A stretch of 64,000 nt of DNA from Mycolicibacterium cosmeticum (GCF_000613185.1 NZ_CCBB010000001.1:310001-374000); one strand, 5' to 3'; shown: positions 26,825 through 37,008, counted from the stretch's first letter. Made by a program: numbers and translations. Notes: generated by a model not told the origin, from the letters alone.

Positions 26825-27304
26825 TCAGCGCGCGACCCGCCGCTCCCGGTCCGAGGCCGGCCACACGTAGGGCAGGTCATCCGGGATGCCGGGGAACAGC
26901 GGTCCGTAGTGGACCGGGTCCTTGCGCAGCAGCGCGGACTGGTGGCTGCGGTGGAAGGCGGGCTCACCGAGCCAGGGCGGCAACTCGCCGGCGCGTTCCA
27001 GCTGCGGCTGGGTGCGCACCGTGCGCACTCCGGTGCCCGAGGTGAGGTCGGCCAGCAAGGTGGTGCTGCAGGTGTCGGCGCGGCCCGCCGCGCACCACAC
27101 ACCGCAGACGTCCATGCCGTAGCGCACCAGCGCCTCTTCGTAGCCGGCCCACATTGCGGCCGCCGGATGATGACGCCAGCCGTATCCGGGAACCGTCAGC
27201 GCGCGCAGCACCTGAATGGCTTCCACCCGCTGTTTGCCGAGCCGGCGGAGGTCCAGCACTTCGGCACTCCTGACGAAATCCGGGCACGGCAAGAAGGTCT
27301 GCAT
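26825..27304 (-). CDS. MSMEG_6728-like / pyrimidine-dimer glycosylase-related protein
   Basis: A 159-residue protein beginning MQTFLPCPDFVRSAEVLDLR, then LGKQRVEAIQVLRAL, a tract that recalls the T4 endonuclease V-like (Pyr_excise-related) MSMEG_6728 family. The middle (WRHHPAAAMWAGYEEALVRYG) and the C-terminal HRSHQSALLRKDPVHYG are characteristic. Endonuclease V relatives cleave at UV dimers, but most members of this branch are untested, so a repair role is inferred. It is convergent with the F420 gene, with only 2 bp between stops. Confidence 0.75.
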   Translation of the reverse strand: MQTFLPCPDFVRSAEVLDLRRLGKQRVEAIQVLRALTVPGYGWRHHPAAAMWAGYEEALVRYGMDVCGVWCAAGRADTCSTTLLADLTSGTGVRTVRTQPQLERAGELPPWLGEPAFHRSHQSALLRKDPVHYGPLFPGIPDDLPYVWPASDRERRVAR

Positions 27305-27385
27305 CCACGCCTCCTGTCGGCCGGCCCCGTCCAGGACTTGCCGCTGCGGCGCCGGTTGAAACCTCGGCCGCCGCGGGACCGGACG

Positions 27386-28441
27386 TCAGAGCAGTTCTTT
27401 GGCCAGCAGCTCGAGCGTGGTCTCCCGGGCCGGTGCCGTCGCAGGCGCGGTGCCGCGGTACGCCGAGCCGACGGGGCTGATCATCACCTCGTCCACGTCG
27501 AATTGCTCTGCCAGGGCGCGGATCTGATCAGCGGCCTCGGCCGGTTCGCCCACCACGGTGCGGGCCCGGCCGGAATCCACGATCAGCTGCTCCTGCGCCG
27601 AGATGGTCGCCGCCAGGGCGTCTTCCACCAGATCCAGCGGTCCCAGCGGCCGCCCGGTGCGCAGGCGGCCCATCATCTGCAGGTTGGGCAGCAGCAGGTC
27701 CTCCGCCTCGGTCCGCGTCGGTGCCACCGATGCATTCACGGTGAGGAATGTCAGCGGTTCGGAAAGTTCTGCGCTGGGCCGGAACTCGGCGCGGTAGGCG
27801 GCCAGTGCCTCCGCCGTGCCCTGACCGCTGAAGTGGTTGGCGAAGACATAGGGCAATCCCTTGGCCGCGGCCAGGTGCGCCGAGTACATCGACGAGCCCA
27901 GCAGCCACAACCGCGGCTCGCTGGCCGCGTTGGGGGTGGCCTTGAGCACGTAGTCCTGCTGCTGCAGCAGTCCGCCCCTGGTCAGTTCGACGCGGACGCC
28001 GCGGGCACCCATCAGGGCGGCGACATCGTCGAGGTACTGCGGGAAGCGTTCGATATCCGAATCGTCACGCCCGGCCGCGCCACGCAATGCCACCGAGGTC
28101 ACCGGGTCGGAGCCGGGCGCGCGGCCGATGCCCAGGTCGATCCGTCCCGGGGCGGCCGCCTCCAGCAGGGCGAACTGCTCGGCCACCGCCAGGGGTGCGT
28201 GGTTGGGCAGCATCACCCCGCCCGAACCCAACCGGATCGTGGCCGTCTGGGCGGCCAGGTAGGCGATCAGCACCGGTGGGCTGGTGGCCGCCACGGCCGC
28301 CATGTTGTGGTGCTCGGCCACCCAGTACCTGGTGAAACCCAGCCGGTCGGCGGTCTTGGCCAGCGCCGCGGTGGCCGCCAGGGCGTCGGCTGTCGACTGG
28401 TCGGAGCGGACGGGAACGAGATCGAGAACAGAAAGCCGCAC
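27386..28441 (-). CDS. LLM-class flavin-dependent oxidoreductase (MsnO8-type)
   Basis: A 351-residue luciferase-like monooxygenase of the single-component-annotated MsnO8 group. The N-terminus RLSVLDLVPVRSDQ, WVAEHHNMAAVA, GSGGVMLPNHAPLAVAEQF and DLGIGRAPGSDP are diagnostic. It binds FMN or F420; the substrate is unknown. The GTG at 28441 starts 7 bp after the udgB stop, so both are probably one transcript. No unusual features were seen. Confidence 0.9.
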   Translation of the reverse strand: MRLSVLDLVPVRSDQSTADALAATAALAKTADRLGFTRYWVAEHHNMAAVAATSPPVLIAYLAAQTATIRLGSGGVMLPNHAPLAVAEQFALLEAAAPGRIDLGIGRAPGSDPVTSVALRGAAGRDDSDIERFPQYLDDVAALMGARGVRVELTRGGLLQQQDYVLKATPNAASEPRLWLLGSSMYSAHLAAAKGLPYVFANHFSGQGTAEALAAYRAEFRPSAELSEPLTFLTVNASVAPTRTEAEDLLLPNLQMMGRLRTGRPLGPLDLVEDALAATISAQEQLIVDSGRARTVVGEPAEAADQIRALAEQFDVDEVMISPVGSAYRGTAPATAPARETTLELLAKELL

Positions 28442-28448
28442 GTGGGCG

Positions 28449-29282
28449 TCAACGCGGCGCGATGCCGGATCGTTCCCGCGCCGCCAGGAAAACGTCGTCG
28501 AGCATGGCCGGGGTCAACCGGCCGGTGAACATGTTCTGCTGGCTCGGGTGGTAGCAGCCCAAGAGCACCCGCCCCGTTGCCAGCGGTACCGCCGCGCCAT
28601 GACCGAACACCGGCTTTGGTGGCCCGTCCACTTCGTCGGCCAGCAGCGTCAAGGCGGTCTGCCAGGCGAAGGTGCCCAGCGCCACCACCACCCGTACGTA
28701 CGGCGCCACCAGCCGCCATTCGGCGTGCAGCCACGGCGCGCAGGTCGTCCGCTCCTGCGGTGTCGGTTTGTTGGCGGGCGGGGCGCAGCGCACCGGTGCC
28801 ACGATCCGCACCCCGTTGGCCCGCATCCCGTCGGCGGCGTCGACGCTGTAGCCCGAACTCACCAGCCCGGCCCGGTGCATCGCCGCGAACAGCTGGTCAC
28901 CGGACCGGTCGCCGGTGAACACCCGGCCGGTGCGGTTGGCGCCGTTGGCCGCGGGCGCCAGTCCGACCACCAGCACGCGGGGCCGGGCCGCCCCCCAGCC
29001 GGCCACCGGCCGGCCCCAGTACGGCTCGTCGGCGAAGGCCCGGCGCTTGGTGGCCGCAACCTCCTCCCGCCAGGCGACCAGCCGCGGACACGCCTTGCAG
29101 ACCGTGACCGCCGCGTCGAGTTCGGTGACGGTGCCGATCCCGGCGGCCAGCGCGGACACGGTCTCGGCGTCGACAGCCACGGGTGTGCCGGGTTTCGCCC
29201 GGTCCCCCGGCCAACCCGTCCCCGGCGGCACCGGCGACGGGAACAACCGGCCGGTACGCGGATGGGGAAGCCTGCCGGTCAC
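28449..29282 (-). CDS. udgB: Family 5 uracil-DNA glycosylase UdgB
   Basis: A 277-residue iron-sulfur uracil-DNA glycosylase. Fe-S cysteines are visible in [11 protein letters not shown] and in the later RCAPP and RTTCAPWL stretches; motif A is [19 protein letters not shown] and motif [11 protein letters not shown]. Family 5 enzymes remove uracil, hypoxanthine and similar lesions and lack the polar catalytic residue of family 1, consistent with the Ala-rich motif A here. Gene order (next to tap) matches M. tuberculosis Rv1259. The GTG at 29282 was chosen; the frame is open far upstream without protein-like sequence. Confidence 0.9.
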   Translation of the reverse strand: MTGRLPHPRTGRLFPSPVPPGTGWPGDRAKPGTPVAVDAETVSALAAGIGTVTELDAAVTVCKACPRLVAWREEVAATKRRAFADEPYWGRPVAGWGAARPRVLVVGLAPAANGANRTGRVFTGDRSGDQLFAAMHRAGLVSSGYSVDAADGMRANGVRIVAPVRCAPPANKPTPQERTTCAPWLHAEWRLVAPYVRVVVALGTFAWQTALTLLADEVDGPPKPVFGHGAAVPLATGRVLLGCYHPSQQNMFTGRLTPAMLDDVFLAARERSGIAPR

Positions 29283-29298
29283 GCATCCATCCTGTCTG

Positions 29299-29336
29299 AA
29301 ATTCGGTGGTCGGGGATCGTAGGGCGCTGTTAGATT
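29299..29336 (+). promoter_or_regulatory. Candidate WhiB7-type promoter of tap
   Basis: An AT-rich AAATT (29299-29303) lies three bases upstream of a weak -35 (TGGTCG, 29307-29312), followed by an 18-bp spacer and a good -10 hexamer TAGATT (29331-29336), about 15 bp before the tap ATG. WhiB7-dependent promoters have this arrangement of an AT patch directly upstream of a poor -35, and M. tuberculosis tap belongs to the WhiB7 regulon. Confidence 0.45.
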
Positions 29337-29351
29337 CTGCGGCGATACGCC

Positions 29352-30575
29352 ATGAACATACGTCACCGCGGCCCCGCGCTGCTGATCCTTTTCGCAGCGC
29401 TGGCCGCGGGTTCGGGTAACGGCATATCGATGATCGCGTTCCCGTGGCTTGTGCTGCAACGCAACGGATCTGCGCTCGACGCCTCGGTGGTGGCAATGGC
29501 CGGGACCCTGCCGCTGCTGGCCTCCACCGTGATCGCCGGTACCGCGGTCGACTACATCGGCCGGCGCCGGGTGTCGATGATCGCCGACGGGCTGTCGGCC
29601 CTGTCGGTCATCGCCGTGCCGGTGCTCGCCCTGATCTTCGGCGCGCAGGTGGTCAACGTCGCCGTGCTGGCCGGTCTGGCCGCCCTGGGCGCCGCATTCG
29701 ACCCGGCAGGCATGACCGCGCGCGAATCGATGCTGCCCGAGGCCGCCAACCGCGCCGGGTGGACGCTCGACCACGCCAACAGCGTGTACGAGGCGGTGTT
29801 CAACCTCGCCTATATCGTCGGGCCCGGCATCGGCGGCCTGCTCATCACCACGCTCGGCCGGGTGAACACCATGTGGGTCACCGCGGCGATGTTCGGGTTG
29901 TCCATCCTGGCCATCGGGGCCCTGCGCCTGGAGGGCGCGGGCAAGCCGGACCGCGACGCGTTGCCCGACGGGGTGCTCTCGGGTGTCGTCGAAGGCCTGT
30001 CGTTCGTGTGGAACACCAAGGTGTTGCGCACCCTGGCGATCATCGACCTGACCGCCACCGGGCTGTACATGCCGATGGAGAGCGTGCTGTTCCCCAAGTA
30101 CTTCACCGACCGCAACGAGCCGGCGCAGTTGGGTTGGGTGCTCATGGCGCTGTCGGTGGGCGGGCTGGTCGGCGCACTGGGATACGCGGTGATGTCCAGA
30201 TTCCTGAAGCGGCGCACCACGATGCTCATCGCGGTGATCACCCTCGGGGTGGCCATGACGATCGTGGCCTTCCTGCCCCCGCTGCCGGTGATCCTGGTGC
30301 TGTGCGCCGTCGTCGGTTTCGTGTACGGCCCGATCGCCCCGATCTACAACTACGTCATGCAGACCCGGGCCCCGCAGCACCTGCGCGGCCGGGTGGTGGG
30401 CGTGATGGGATCGCTCGCGTACGCCGCGGGCCCGCTGGGCCTGTTGCTGGCCGGCCCGCTGGCCGACTCGGCCGGATTGCACGCCACCTTCCTGGCGCTG
30501 TCCCTGCCGATGCTGGCGATCGGCGTGATCGCCGTCGCGCTGCCGTCCCTGCGCGAACTCGACCGGCCCGCATGA
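29352..30575 (+). CDS. tap: Tap-like multidrug efflux MFS transporter
   Basis: A 407-residue major-facilitator protein with about twelve membrane helices. It matches M. tuberculosis Rv1258c (Tap) closely as remembered, including [14 protein letters not shown] between helices 2 and 3, [19 protein letters not shown] and the [20 protein letters not shown] stretch. Tap exports tetracycline, aminoglycosides and other drugs by proton antiport. Its position beside udgB and the GlcD-type gene agrees with Rv1259-Rv1258c-Rv1257c. A WhiB7-like promoter lies just upstream. A short GGCGG-AAT-CCGCC hairpin follows the stop codon. Confidence 0.92.
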   Translation: MNIRHRGPALLILFAALAAGSGNGISMIAFPWLVLQRNGSALDASVVAMAGTLPLLASTVIAGTAVDYIGRRRVSMIADGLSALSVIAVPVLALIFGAQVVNVAVLAGLAALGAAFDPAGMTARESMLPEAANRAGWTLDHANSVYEAVFNLAYIVGPGIGGLLITTLGRVNTMWVTAAMFGLSILAIGALRLEGAGKPDRDALPDGVLSGVVEGLSFVWNTKVLRTLAIIDLTATGLYMPMESVLFPKYFTDRNEPAQLGWVLMALSVGGLVGALGYAVMSRFLKRRTTMLIAVITLGVAMTIVAFLPPLPVILVLCAVVGFVYGPIAPIYNYVMQTRAPQHLRGRVVGVMGSLAYAAGPLGLLLAGPLADSAGLHATFLALSLPMLAIGVIAVALPSLRELDRPA

Positions 30576-30633
30576 CGCGGCGGAATCCGCCTAACGCTAG
30601 GCATTCTGCACAGCTCGCTCTTAGGCTGCATAG

Positions 30634-33249
30634 GTGCGTTTGACCTGGCCGTTGACGGGCCGCTCCGCGGAGATCGGGGCCGTCCGCGCCGGGGTGTCGG
30701 CCCGCGACACCGCCGGGGTGGTGGTCTGTGGCCCGGCCGGTGTCGGCAAGAGCCGCCTGGTCCGTGACGCGCTGCAGGGCAGCGAGTGCCGCTGGATCGT
30801 CGGCACCACGTCGGCCCGCGACATCCCGCTGGGCGCCTTCACGGCGTGGACCAGGTCGGCCGACGACGACCGGCTGAGGTTGGTGCACAGCGTGATCGAC
30901 GCGGTGACCGCGGCCCCGCCCGGGCGCGGCGTGATCGTCGCCGTCGACGACGCCCATCTGCTCGACGACCTGTCGGTCTTCGTGCTGCACCAGATCGTGC
31001 AGTGGGGTGCGGCCAAAGTGGTGCTCACGGTGCGTGACGGCAGTGACGGGTCGGGAATCCCCGAGAGTGTCCGTGAGCTCTGGAAGGACAAGGACAATCG
31101 GGCCTTCGCCCGCCTCGACCTACAGCCGCTGGCCCGGCAGGAGTCCGCGGACCTGCTCGCCGCGGCGCTGAACGGCCCGGTCGATCCCGACGCCGCGGCC
31201 CGGCTCTGGACGCTCACCCGCGGCAACGTGCTGTACCTGCGCAACATCGTCGAGCAGGAACTGGCCGACGGCCGCCTGCAGCAGCACGCCGGATGCTGGC
31301 AATGGGTCGGCGAGCCGGTGCTGCCCAGCAGCCTGGTGGAACTCATCGACTCCCGATTCGGCGACCTGCCGCCCGCCGTCGCCACGGTCGTCGACGTGCT
31401 CGCCGTCGGCGAACCCATCGAACTGGCCACCCTGCAGCGCATCACCGACCGAGAGTCGGTCGAGGAAGCCAATATTCGCGGCCTGATCACCGTGGACCCC
31501 TGCGATTCCGGCATGCAGGCGCGGGTCGCCCATCCGCTCTACGGCGAGATCCGCCGGGTGCGGGCCCCGTCGACGACGCTGCGCAGGCTGCGCGGCCTGG
31601 TGGCCACCGAACTGGCCGCCGGCCCCGATCGCGACGAATTGCGCGTGGTGGTGCGCCGGGCCAGTCTCAGCCTGGACTCCGACCTGCCGCCCGACGCCGA
31701 CCTGCTGGTGCACGCGGCCAGGGGCGCGATCTGGCTGGCCGACCTGCAGCTGGCCGGCCGGCTGGCCGAGGCCGCCATCGCCGGCGGCGCCGGGGCGGAC
31801 GCGCACTTCCTGCACGCCCACGCGTTGTCGTGGTCCTTCCGCGGCGCGGAGGCCGAACGCGCGCTGGCCGAGCTGATCACGCGGCCGTGGGACGACCTCG
31901 ACCGCGCCCGATTCACCTACCTGCGGGCCACCAACCTGTTGTGGGCGCTGTCCCGGCCGGACGAGGCCAAGGCCCTCGTCGACGCGGTGTCGGTCGGCCC
32001 CGACGGCCGCAGCTGGATCGACGCATTCCTGGTCATCTACTGGTTCGCCACGGACCGGCCGGCCGCCGCGCTGGAGGCCGCGAAGGCCATCAATCTGCCC
32101 GACCTGCCCGGCGTGGTGGGCGCCGAAACGGCGTTCGCGCTCACGGTGGTCACCGCGGATGCCGGCCGGACATCGGACGCCCTGAAGACCGCCGAGACCG
32201 GCTATGCCGCCGCGATGCGCGGCCACGACGCCCCGCACATGCGCTTCAACATCGCCGACGCCGAGCTGGGTGCGCTGCTGTTGGCGGGACGTCTGGCCGA
32301 CGTCGAGCCGCTGGCCGAGCGCGTGCGCGCGCAGTCCGCCGAACTCCCGGGCGCCGCGCACGCGCTCGGTGCGGCGATCGCCGGCCGGGCGGCGCTGGGC
32401 ACGGGCCGGCTGCATGACGCCTGCGGGCTGCTCGACCAGGCGGCCGTGGCGTTCGCCGCCCATCACTCCACCGGCTGGGGTTACCGCTACAACGTCGTCC
32501 GAGCCACCGCACTGGCCATGCACGGCCAGGTCACCGAAGCCGCCGCCATCCTGGACGAGATCGACGCGCTGGCGCGGCCGTTCCGGTCGTTGTCCTACGA
32601 ACGCAGTATCGGACGGGCCTGGGTGGCGGCCGGTCAGGGCGTGGTGAGCGAGGCGGTCGGCATCCTCGCGGTGGCCGCCGAGACGGCGGCCGCCAACGGC
32701 CAATTCGCCGCCGAGGTGATGTGCCTGCAGGTGGCCACCCAGTTCGGCAGCCACGAGCACGCCGATCGGCTGGCCGAGCTGGCCGGCCTGACCGAAGGCC
32801 CGCGGTCCGGGCTGGCGGCCCGGTTCGCGGCCGCGCTGCGCGACGAGGACGCCCAGGAACTGGCGGCCGTATCAGAGGCTTTCGAGGCGATGGGCGACCT
32901 GGCCGCGGCCATGGACGCCGCCGCGCACGCCGCCATCTGTCACCGCGGCCGGGGCCGCCGCGGGTCGGCGCTGAACTGCTCGGTGCGCGCCGAGGCGCTG
33001 GCCGAACACACCGGGGTCATCACCCCGGCGCTCGAGCAGGCCGCCGAGCCGTTGCCGCTGACCGAGCGCGAGTGCGAGGTGGTCGCCCTCATCGCGGCCG
33101 AGCTGCTCAACAAGGAGATCGCCGAGCGGCTGCACCTGTCCGCCCGCACGGTCGAGGGACACGTCTACCGCGCCATGCACAAGACCGGAACCTCCAGCCG
33201 CGAGGAACTGGCCGAGCTCTGGCGGCGGCGCAGGCGGCGCCCGCAATAG
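30634..33249 (+). CDS. LuxR-family regulator with large STAND ATPase domain (LAL type)
   Basis: An 871-residue regulator: an N-terminal ATPase with Walker A GPAGVGKS (residues 33-40) and Walker B-like VIVAVDDAHLLDD, a long helical repeat region (about 300-800) and a C-terminal LuxR helix-turn-helix (LTERECEVVALIAAELLNK, EIAERLHLSARTVEGH). Such LAL/MalT-like proteins integrate small-molecule signals to activate transcription. No obvious target is implied, though the GlcD-sulfatase genes follow 36 bp downstream. The GTG at 30634 begins RLTWPLTGR, which opens the ATPase domain; it is 58 bp after tap. Confidence 0.9.
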   Translation: MRLTWPLTGRSAEIGAVRAGVSARDTAGVVVCGPAGVGKSRLVRDALQGSECRWIVGTTSARDIPLGAFTAWTRSADDDRLRLVHSVIDAVTAAPPGRGVIVAVDDAHLLDDLSVFVLHQIVQWGAAKVVLTVRDGSDGSGIPESVRELWKDKDNRAFARLDLQPLARQESADLLAAALNGPVDPDAAARLWTLTRGNVLYLRNIVEQELADGRLQQHAGCWQWVGEPVLPSSLVELIDSRFGDLPPAVATVVDVLAVGEPIELATLQRITDRESVEEANIRGLITVDPCDSGMQARVAHPLYGEIRRVRAPSTTLRRLRGLVATELAAGPDRDELRVVVRRASLSLDSDLPPDADLLVHAARGAIWLADLQLAGRLAEAAIAGGAGADAHFLHAHALSWSFRGAEAERALAELITRPWDDLDRARFTYLRATNLLWALSRPDEAKALVDAVSVGPDGRSWIDAFLVIYWFATDRPAAALEAAKAINLPDLPGVVGAETAFALTVVTADAGRTSDALKTAETGYAAAMRGHDAPHMRFNIADAELGALLLAGRLADVEPLAERVRAQSAELPGAAHALGAAIAGRAALGTGRLHDACGLLDQAAVAFAAHHSTGWGYRYNVVRATALAMHGQVTEAAAILDEIDALARPFRSLSYERSIGRAWVAAGQGVVSEAVGILAVAAETAAANGQFAAEVMCLQVATQFGSHEHADRLAELAGLTEGPRSGLAARFAAALRDEDAQELAAVSEAFEAMGDLAAAMDAAAHAAICHRGRGRRGSALNCSVRAEALAEHTGVITPALEQAAEPLPLTERECEVVALIAAELLNKEIAERLHLSARTVEGHVYRAMHKTGTSSREELAELWRRRRRRPQ

Positions 33250-33285
33250 ATCTTCGGTCGGTGACGGCGGCCATACACTGGCCCG

Positions 33286-34650
33286 GTGAGTTCCCCGCTG
33301 GACAGCCTGATCGCGGCCTTGCCCGAGGGCACCGTGGTCACTGATCCCGATATCGTCGCCTCCTACCGGCAGGACCGCGCCGCCGATCCCCATGCCGGGA
33401 CCGCGCTGGCGGTGGTCCGGCCCACGCGCACCGAAGAGGTGCAGGCCGTGTTGCGCTGGGCCAGTGGGCACGGTGTGGCGGTGGTGCCCCGCGGCGCCGG
33501 GACGGGCCTGTCCGGCGGCGCCACCGCCGTCGACGGCGGCATCGTGCTGTCCACCGAGCGGATGCGCGATATCACCGTCGACACGGCCACCCGCACCGCC
33601 GTCGTGCAGCCCGGACTGCTCAACGCGGAGGTCAAGAAGGCCGTCGCCGCGCACGGATTGTGGTATCCGCCGGACCCGTCGTCGTTCGAGATCTGCAGCA
33701 TCGGCGGCAACATCGCCACCAACGCCGGCGGGCTGTGTTGCGTGAAGTACGGCGTGACCACCGACTACGTGCTGGGCTTGCAGGTGGTGCTGGCCGACGG
33801 TACCGCCGTGCGCCTCGGTGGTCCGCGACTGAAGGATGTCGCCGGGCTGAGCCTGACCAAACTGTTCGTGGGCAGTGAGGGCACGCTGGGCGTCGTCACC
33901 GAGGTGACGCTGAAACTGCTTCCCGCCCAGCATGGTCCGTGCACCGTGGTGGCCTCCTTCGACTCCGTGGCTGCCGCGGCCGACGCGGTGGTGACGATCA
34001 CCGGCAAGATCCGCCCGTCGATGCTGGAGTTCATGGACGCGGTGGCCATCAACGCCGTCGAGGACAAGCTGAAGATGGGGTTGGACCGCAACGCCGCGGC
34101 GATGATGGTGGCCGCCTCGGACGAACGCGGGCCCGCGGGCGCCGACGACGCCGCGTTCATGGCGCAGGTGTTCACCGACCACGGTGCCACCGAAGTGTTT
34201 TCGACGTCCGACCCGGACGAGGGTGAGGCGTTCGTGGCGGCCCGCCGTTATGCGATCCCGGCGGTCGAGGCCAAGGGCACCCTGCTGTTGGAGGATGTCG
34301 GGGTGCCGCTGCCGGCGCTGGCCGATCTGGTGGCGGGCATCGAGAAGATCGCGGCACAGCGCGAGGTGATGATCTCGGTGATCGCGCACGCCGGTGACGG
34401 CAACACCCATCCGCTGATCGTGTTCGATCCCGCCGACGTCGACATGGCGCGGCGCGCCGATGTCGCGTTCGGCGAAATCATGGATCTGGCGGTGGCGCTG
34501 GGCGGCACCATCACCGGTGAGCACGGGGTGGGCCGGCTCAAGCGGCCCTGGCTGGCCGGCCAGATCGGGCCGGAAGCTTTGGAATTGAACCGGCGGATCA
34601 AGGCCGCACTGGATCCGGCCGGCATCCTCAACCCGGGCGCGGGGATCTGA
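33286..34650 (+). CDS. FAD-linked oxidoreductase, GlcD/LDH-D type (Rv1257c-type)
   Basis: A 454-residue flavoprotein of the glycolate oxidase subunit D / D-lactate dehydrogenase family. The N-terminal FAD-binding domain has PRGAGTGLSGGA and NAGGLCCVKYGVT, and the C-terminal cap has HAGDGNTHPLIVFDP and GEHGVGRLK. It oxidises a D-2-hydroxy acid, passing electrons to the respiratory chain or a cofactor. Length and place match M. tuberculosis Rv1257c. Its GTG follows the LuxR-type stop by 36 bp and the sulfatase gene begins 2 bp after its stop, so the last two form one unit. Confidence 0.9.
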   Translation: MSSPLDSLIAALPEGTVVTDPDIVASYRQDRAADPHAGTALAVVRPTRTEEVQAVLRWASGHGVAVVPRGAGTGLSGGATAVDGGIVLSTERMRDITVDTATRTAVVQPGLLNAEVKKAVAAHGLWYPPDPSSFEICSIGGNIATNAGGLCCVKYGVTTDYVLGLQVVLADGTAVRLGGPRLKDVAGLSLTKLFVGSEGTLGVVTEVTLKLLPAQHGPCTVVASFDSVAAAADAVVTITGKIRPSMLEFMDAVAINAVEDKLKMGLDRNAAAMMVAASDERGPAGADDAAFMAQVFTDHGATEVFSTSDPDEGEAFVAARRYAIPAVEAKGTLLLEDVGVPLPALADLVAGIEKIAAQREVMISVIAHAGDGNTHPLIVFDPADVDMARRADVAFGEIMDLAVALGGTITGEHGVGRLKRPWLAGQIGPEALELNRRIKAALDPAGILNPGAGI

Positions 34651-34652
34651 GC

Positions 34653-36995
34653 GTGTCTTTCGACGGAGTGGTGGCAACCGATATCAGGGAGTCCACCCCG
34701 GACTGGGCGGCGTACCGCGAGGCGACGGCGCCACCGGGCGCACCCAATGTGCTGTACCTGTTGTGGGACGACATCGGCATTGCCACCTGGGACTGCTACG
34801 GCGGCCTGGTGCGGATGCCCAATATCGCCAGGATTGCCGACCGCGGACTCCGGTTGACCCAATTCCACACCACCGCACTGTGTTCCCCCACCCGGGCCGC
34901 GTTGTTGACCGGCCGCAATCCGACCAGTGTCGGGGTGGCGTCGGTGCTGAACCTGGCCGAGGGTTTCCCGGGTCATCACGGCCGGATCCCCGCCGAGACC
35001 GCCCTGCTCTCGGAGGTGCTCTCCGAACGCGGGTGGTCCACCTACGCCGTCGGCAAATGGCATCTGGCGCCGATCGAGGACTGCCAGGCGGCCGGGTCGC
35101 GACGGTACTGGCCGCTGCGCCGCGGCTTCGACAGGTTCTACGGCTTCCTCGACGGGATGACCGACCAGTGGTATCCGACCCTGGTCCGGGACAACGACCC
35201 GATCGATCCACCGGCCAGCCCCGAGCAGGGCTACCATCTGTCGAAAGACCTGGCCGACAACGCGATCGGATTCTTGCGGGATCACCGTGCGGCGGCACCG
35301 GACAAGCCGTGGTTCATGTACCTGTGCCCCGGAGCCGGGCACTCCCCGCACCAGGTGGCCACGGAATGGGCGGACCGGTACCAGGGCGCGTTCGACATGG
35401 GTTACGAGCGCTACCGCGAGACGGCGCTGGCCAACCAGAAGGCGCTCGGCCTGCTGCCGCCGGAAACCGAGCTGTCCCCGATGAACCCGTACGCCGACGC
35501 CACCAGCCCGGACGGGATCCCGTGGCCGGCCAACGAGAATGTCCGGCCCTGGGATTCGTTGTCCGATGACGAGAAACGCGTGTCGTGCCGGATGGCCGAG
35601 GTGTTCGCCGGATTCCTGTCCTACACCGATGCCCAGATCGGCCGGATCCTCGACCATCTGGAGGAAACCGGGCAACTCGACAACACCATCGTGGTCGTGA
35701 TGTCCGACAACGGGGCCAGCGGCGAGGGCGGACCCAACGGCACCCTGGACGAATCGGTCCCGATGCTGGGCGGGCTCGACACCACCGAGGACGGTCTGCG
35801 CCTGTTCGGTGAACTCGGGGGCCCCGGCACGGCGATGAATTATCCGAACGGCTGGGCCATGGCGTTCAACACGCCGTACAAGCTGTTCAAGCGATACGCC
35901 TCGCACGAGGGCGGGATCGCCGACCCGTGCATCATCTCCTGGCCGGCCGGACTGCCCGGCCGCGGCGCCGTCCGTGATCATTACGCGCACGTCAGCGACG
36001 TCACCCCGACGGTGTACGAGCTGCTCGGCATCGGCGACATCACGACGGTCAACGGTATCGCCCAGCGACCCCTGGAGGGCACGAGTTTCGCTGCCGCACT
36101 TGCCGACCCGGCCGGCCCCGCACCGAAGCACACCCAGTTCTACTCGATGCTGGGCACCCGCGGGATCTGGCATGAGGGCTGGTTCGCCAATACGGTGCAT
36201 CCGCCGACGGCGGTCGGTCCGCGTGGCTGGGCCGCGTTCGACCGGGATCGCTGGGAGCTGTTCCACATCGAGGCCGACCGCAGCCAGATCCACGACCTCT
36301 CCGCCGAACACCCGGACAAGCTGGCCACCCTGCAGGCGCTGTGGCACGAGCACGCGCAGAAATACCAGGCCTATCCCCTGGCCGATCTGAGCGTGCAGGA
36401 GATCGTGCAACGGGCCGCCGCCAGGATCGGCGAACCGGTGGCACGGGCGGTGTTCTATCCGGGCGCCCCGGCCGGGCACACCGCGTTCCGGGGCCTGGTG
36501 CGCGGCCGGTCGTTCCGCTTGCGGACGACGGTGTCGCTGGAGCGTGCCGGCGCCGGGGGCGTGCTGTTCTCCGCGGGCAGCCGGACGGGCGGCCAGGCGC
36601 TGTTCCTGGCCGGTGGCCACCTGCACTATGTGTGCAATGCGGCGGGGCGCGAACAGACCGTCACCTCGGCGGCGGCGATTCCGTTGGGGCGGCACACCTT
36701 CGAGGTGCGCTACACCCGCACCGGCGCGGTGGAGGGCACCCTGGACATGGTCGGCGACGTCGCGCTGGCGGTCGACGATGAGGTGGTGGGGTCGGCCGCC
36801 GGGTTCCGCATGGCGGGACTGGACATCATGCAGACCGTGTCGGCGGGCCGGGCCGTGACCTATTCCGTATCGGCGGCGTTCACCTCGCCGTTCCCGTTCA
36901 CCGGCGGCACCTTCGACGAGGTCGTGCTGGATTTCACCGGCGATCCCGGCTCCGCCGTCCGGGAGGTGGTGGACACGGCATTCCGGCGCGACTGA
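34653..36995 (+). CDS. Large arylsulfatase (AtsA/AtsD-like)
   Basis: A 780-residue sulfatase. The N-terminal alkaline-phosphatase-fold domain contains LLWDDIGIATWDCYGG for metal binding and the formylglycine motif LCSPTRAALLTG with Cys77 as the residue converted to formylglycine. The C-terminal 200 residues form an extension with a beta-rich region (GGVLFSAGSRTGGQAL), as in mycobacterial AtsA and AtsD of about 787 residues. It hydrolyses sulfate esters; no signal peptide is visible. GTG start just after the GlcD-type stop suggests an operon, perhaps linked to sulfate scavenging. Confidence 0.9.
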   Translation: MSFDGVVATDIRESTPDWAAYREATAPPGAPNVLYLLWDDIGIATWDCYGGLVRMPNIARIADRGLRLTQFHTTALCSPTRAALLTGRNPTSVGVASVLNLAEGFPGHHGRIPAETALLSEVLSERGWSTYAVGKWHLAPIEDCQAAGSRRYWPLRRGFDRFYGFLDGMTDQWYPTLVRDNDPIDPPASPEQGYHLSKDLADNAIGFLRDHRAAAPDKPWFMYLCPGAGHSPHQVATEWADRYQGAFDMGYERYRETALANQKALGLLPPETELSPMNPYADATSPDGIPWPANENVRPWDSLSDDEKRVSCRMAEVFAGFLSYTDAQIGRILDHLEETGQLDNTIVVVMSDNGASGEGGPNGTLDESVPMLGGLDTTEDGLRLFGELGGPGTAMNYPNGWAMAFNTPYKLFKRYASHEGGIADPCIISWPAGLPGRGAVRDHYAHVSDVTPTVYELLGIGDITTVNGIAQRPLEGTSFAAALADPAGPAPKHTQFYSMLGTRGIWHEGWFANTVHPPTAVGPRGWAAFDRDRWELFHIEADRSQIHDLSAEHPDKLATLQALWHEHAQKYQAYPLADLSVQEIVQRAAARIGEPVARAVFYPGAPAGHTAFRGLVRGRSFRLRTTVSLERAGAGGVLFSAGSRTGGQALFLAGGHLHYVCNAAGREQTVTSAAAIPLGRHTFEVRYTRTGAVEGTLDMVGDVALAVDDEVVGSAAGFRMAGLDIMQTVSAGRAVTYSVSAAFTSPFPFTGGTFDEVVLDFTGDPGSAVREVVDTAFRRD

Positions 36996-37008
36996 CGCCG
37001 CGGATTCG

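Noticed and set aside
28449..30482. Reading udgB with a 400-residue N-terminal extension
   Set aside because: The extension runs antisense through tap and is low-complexity; the Fe-S glycosylase begins near 29282.
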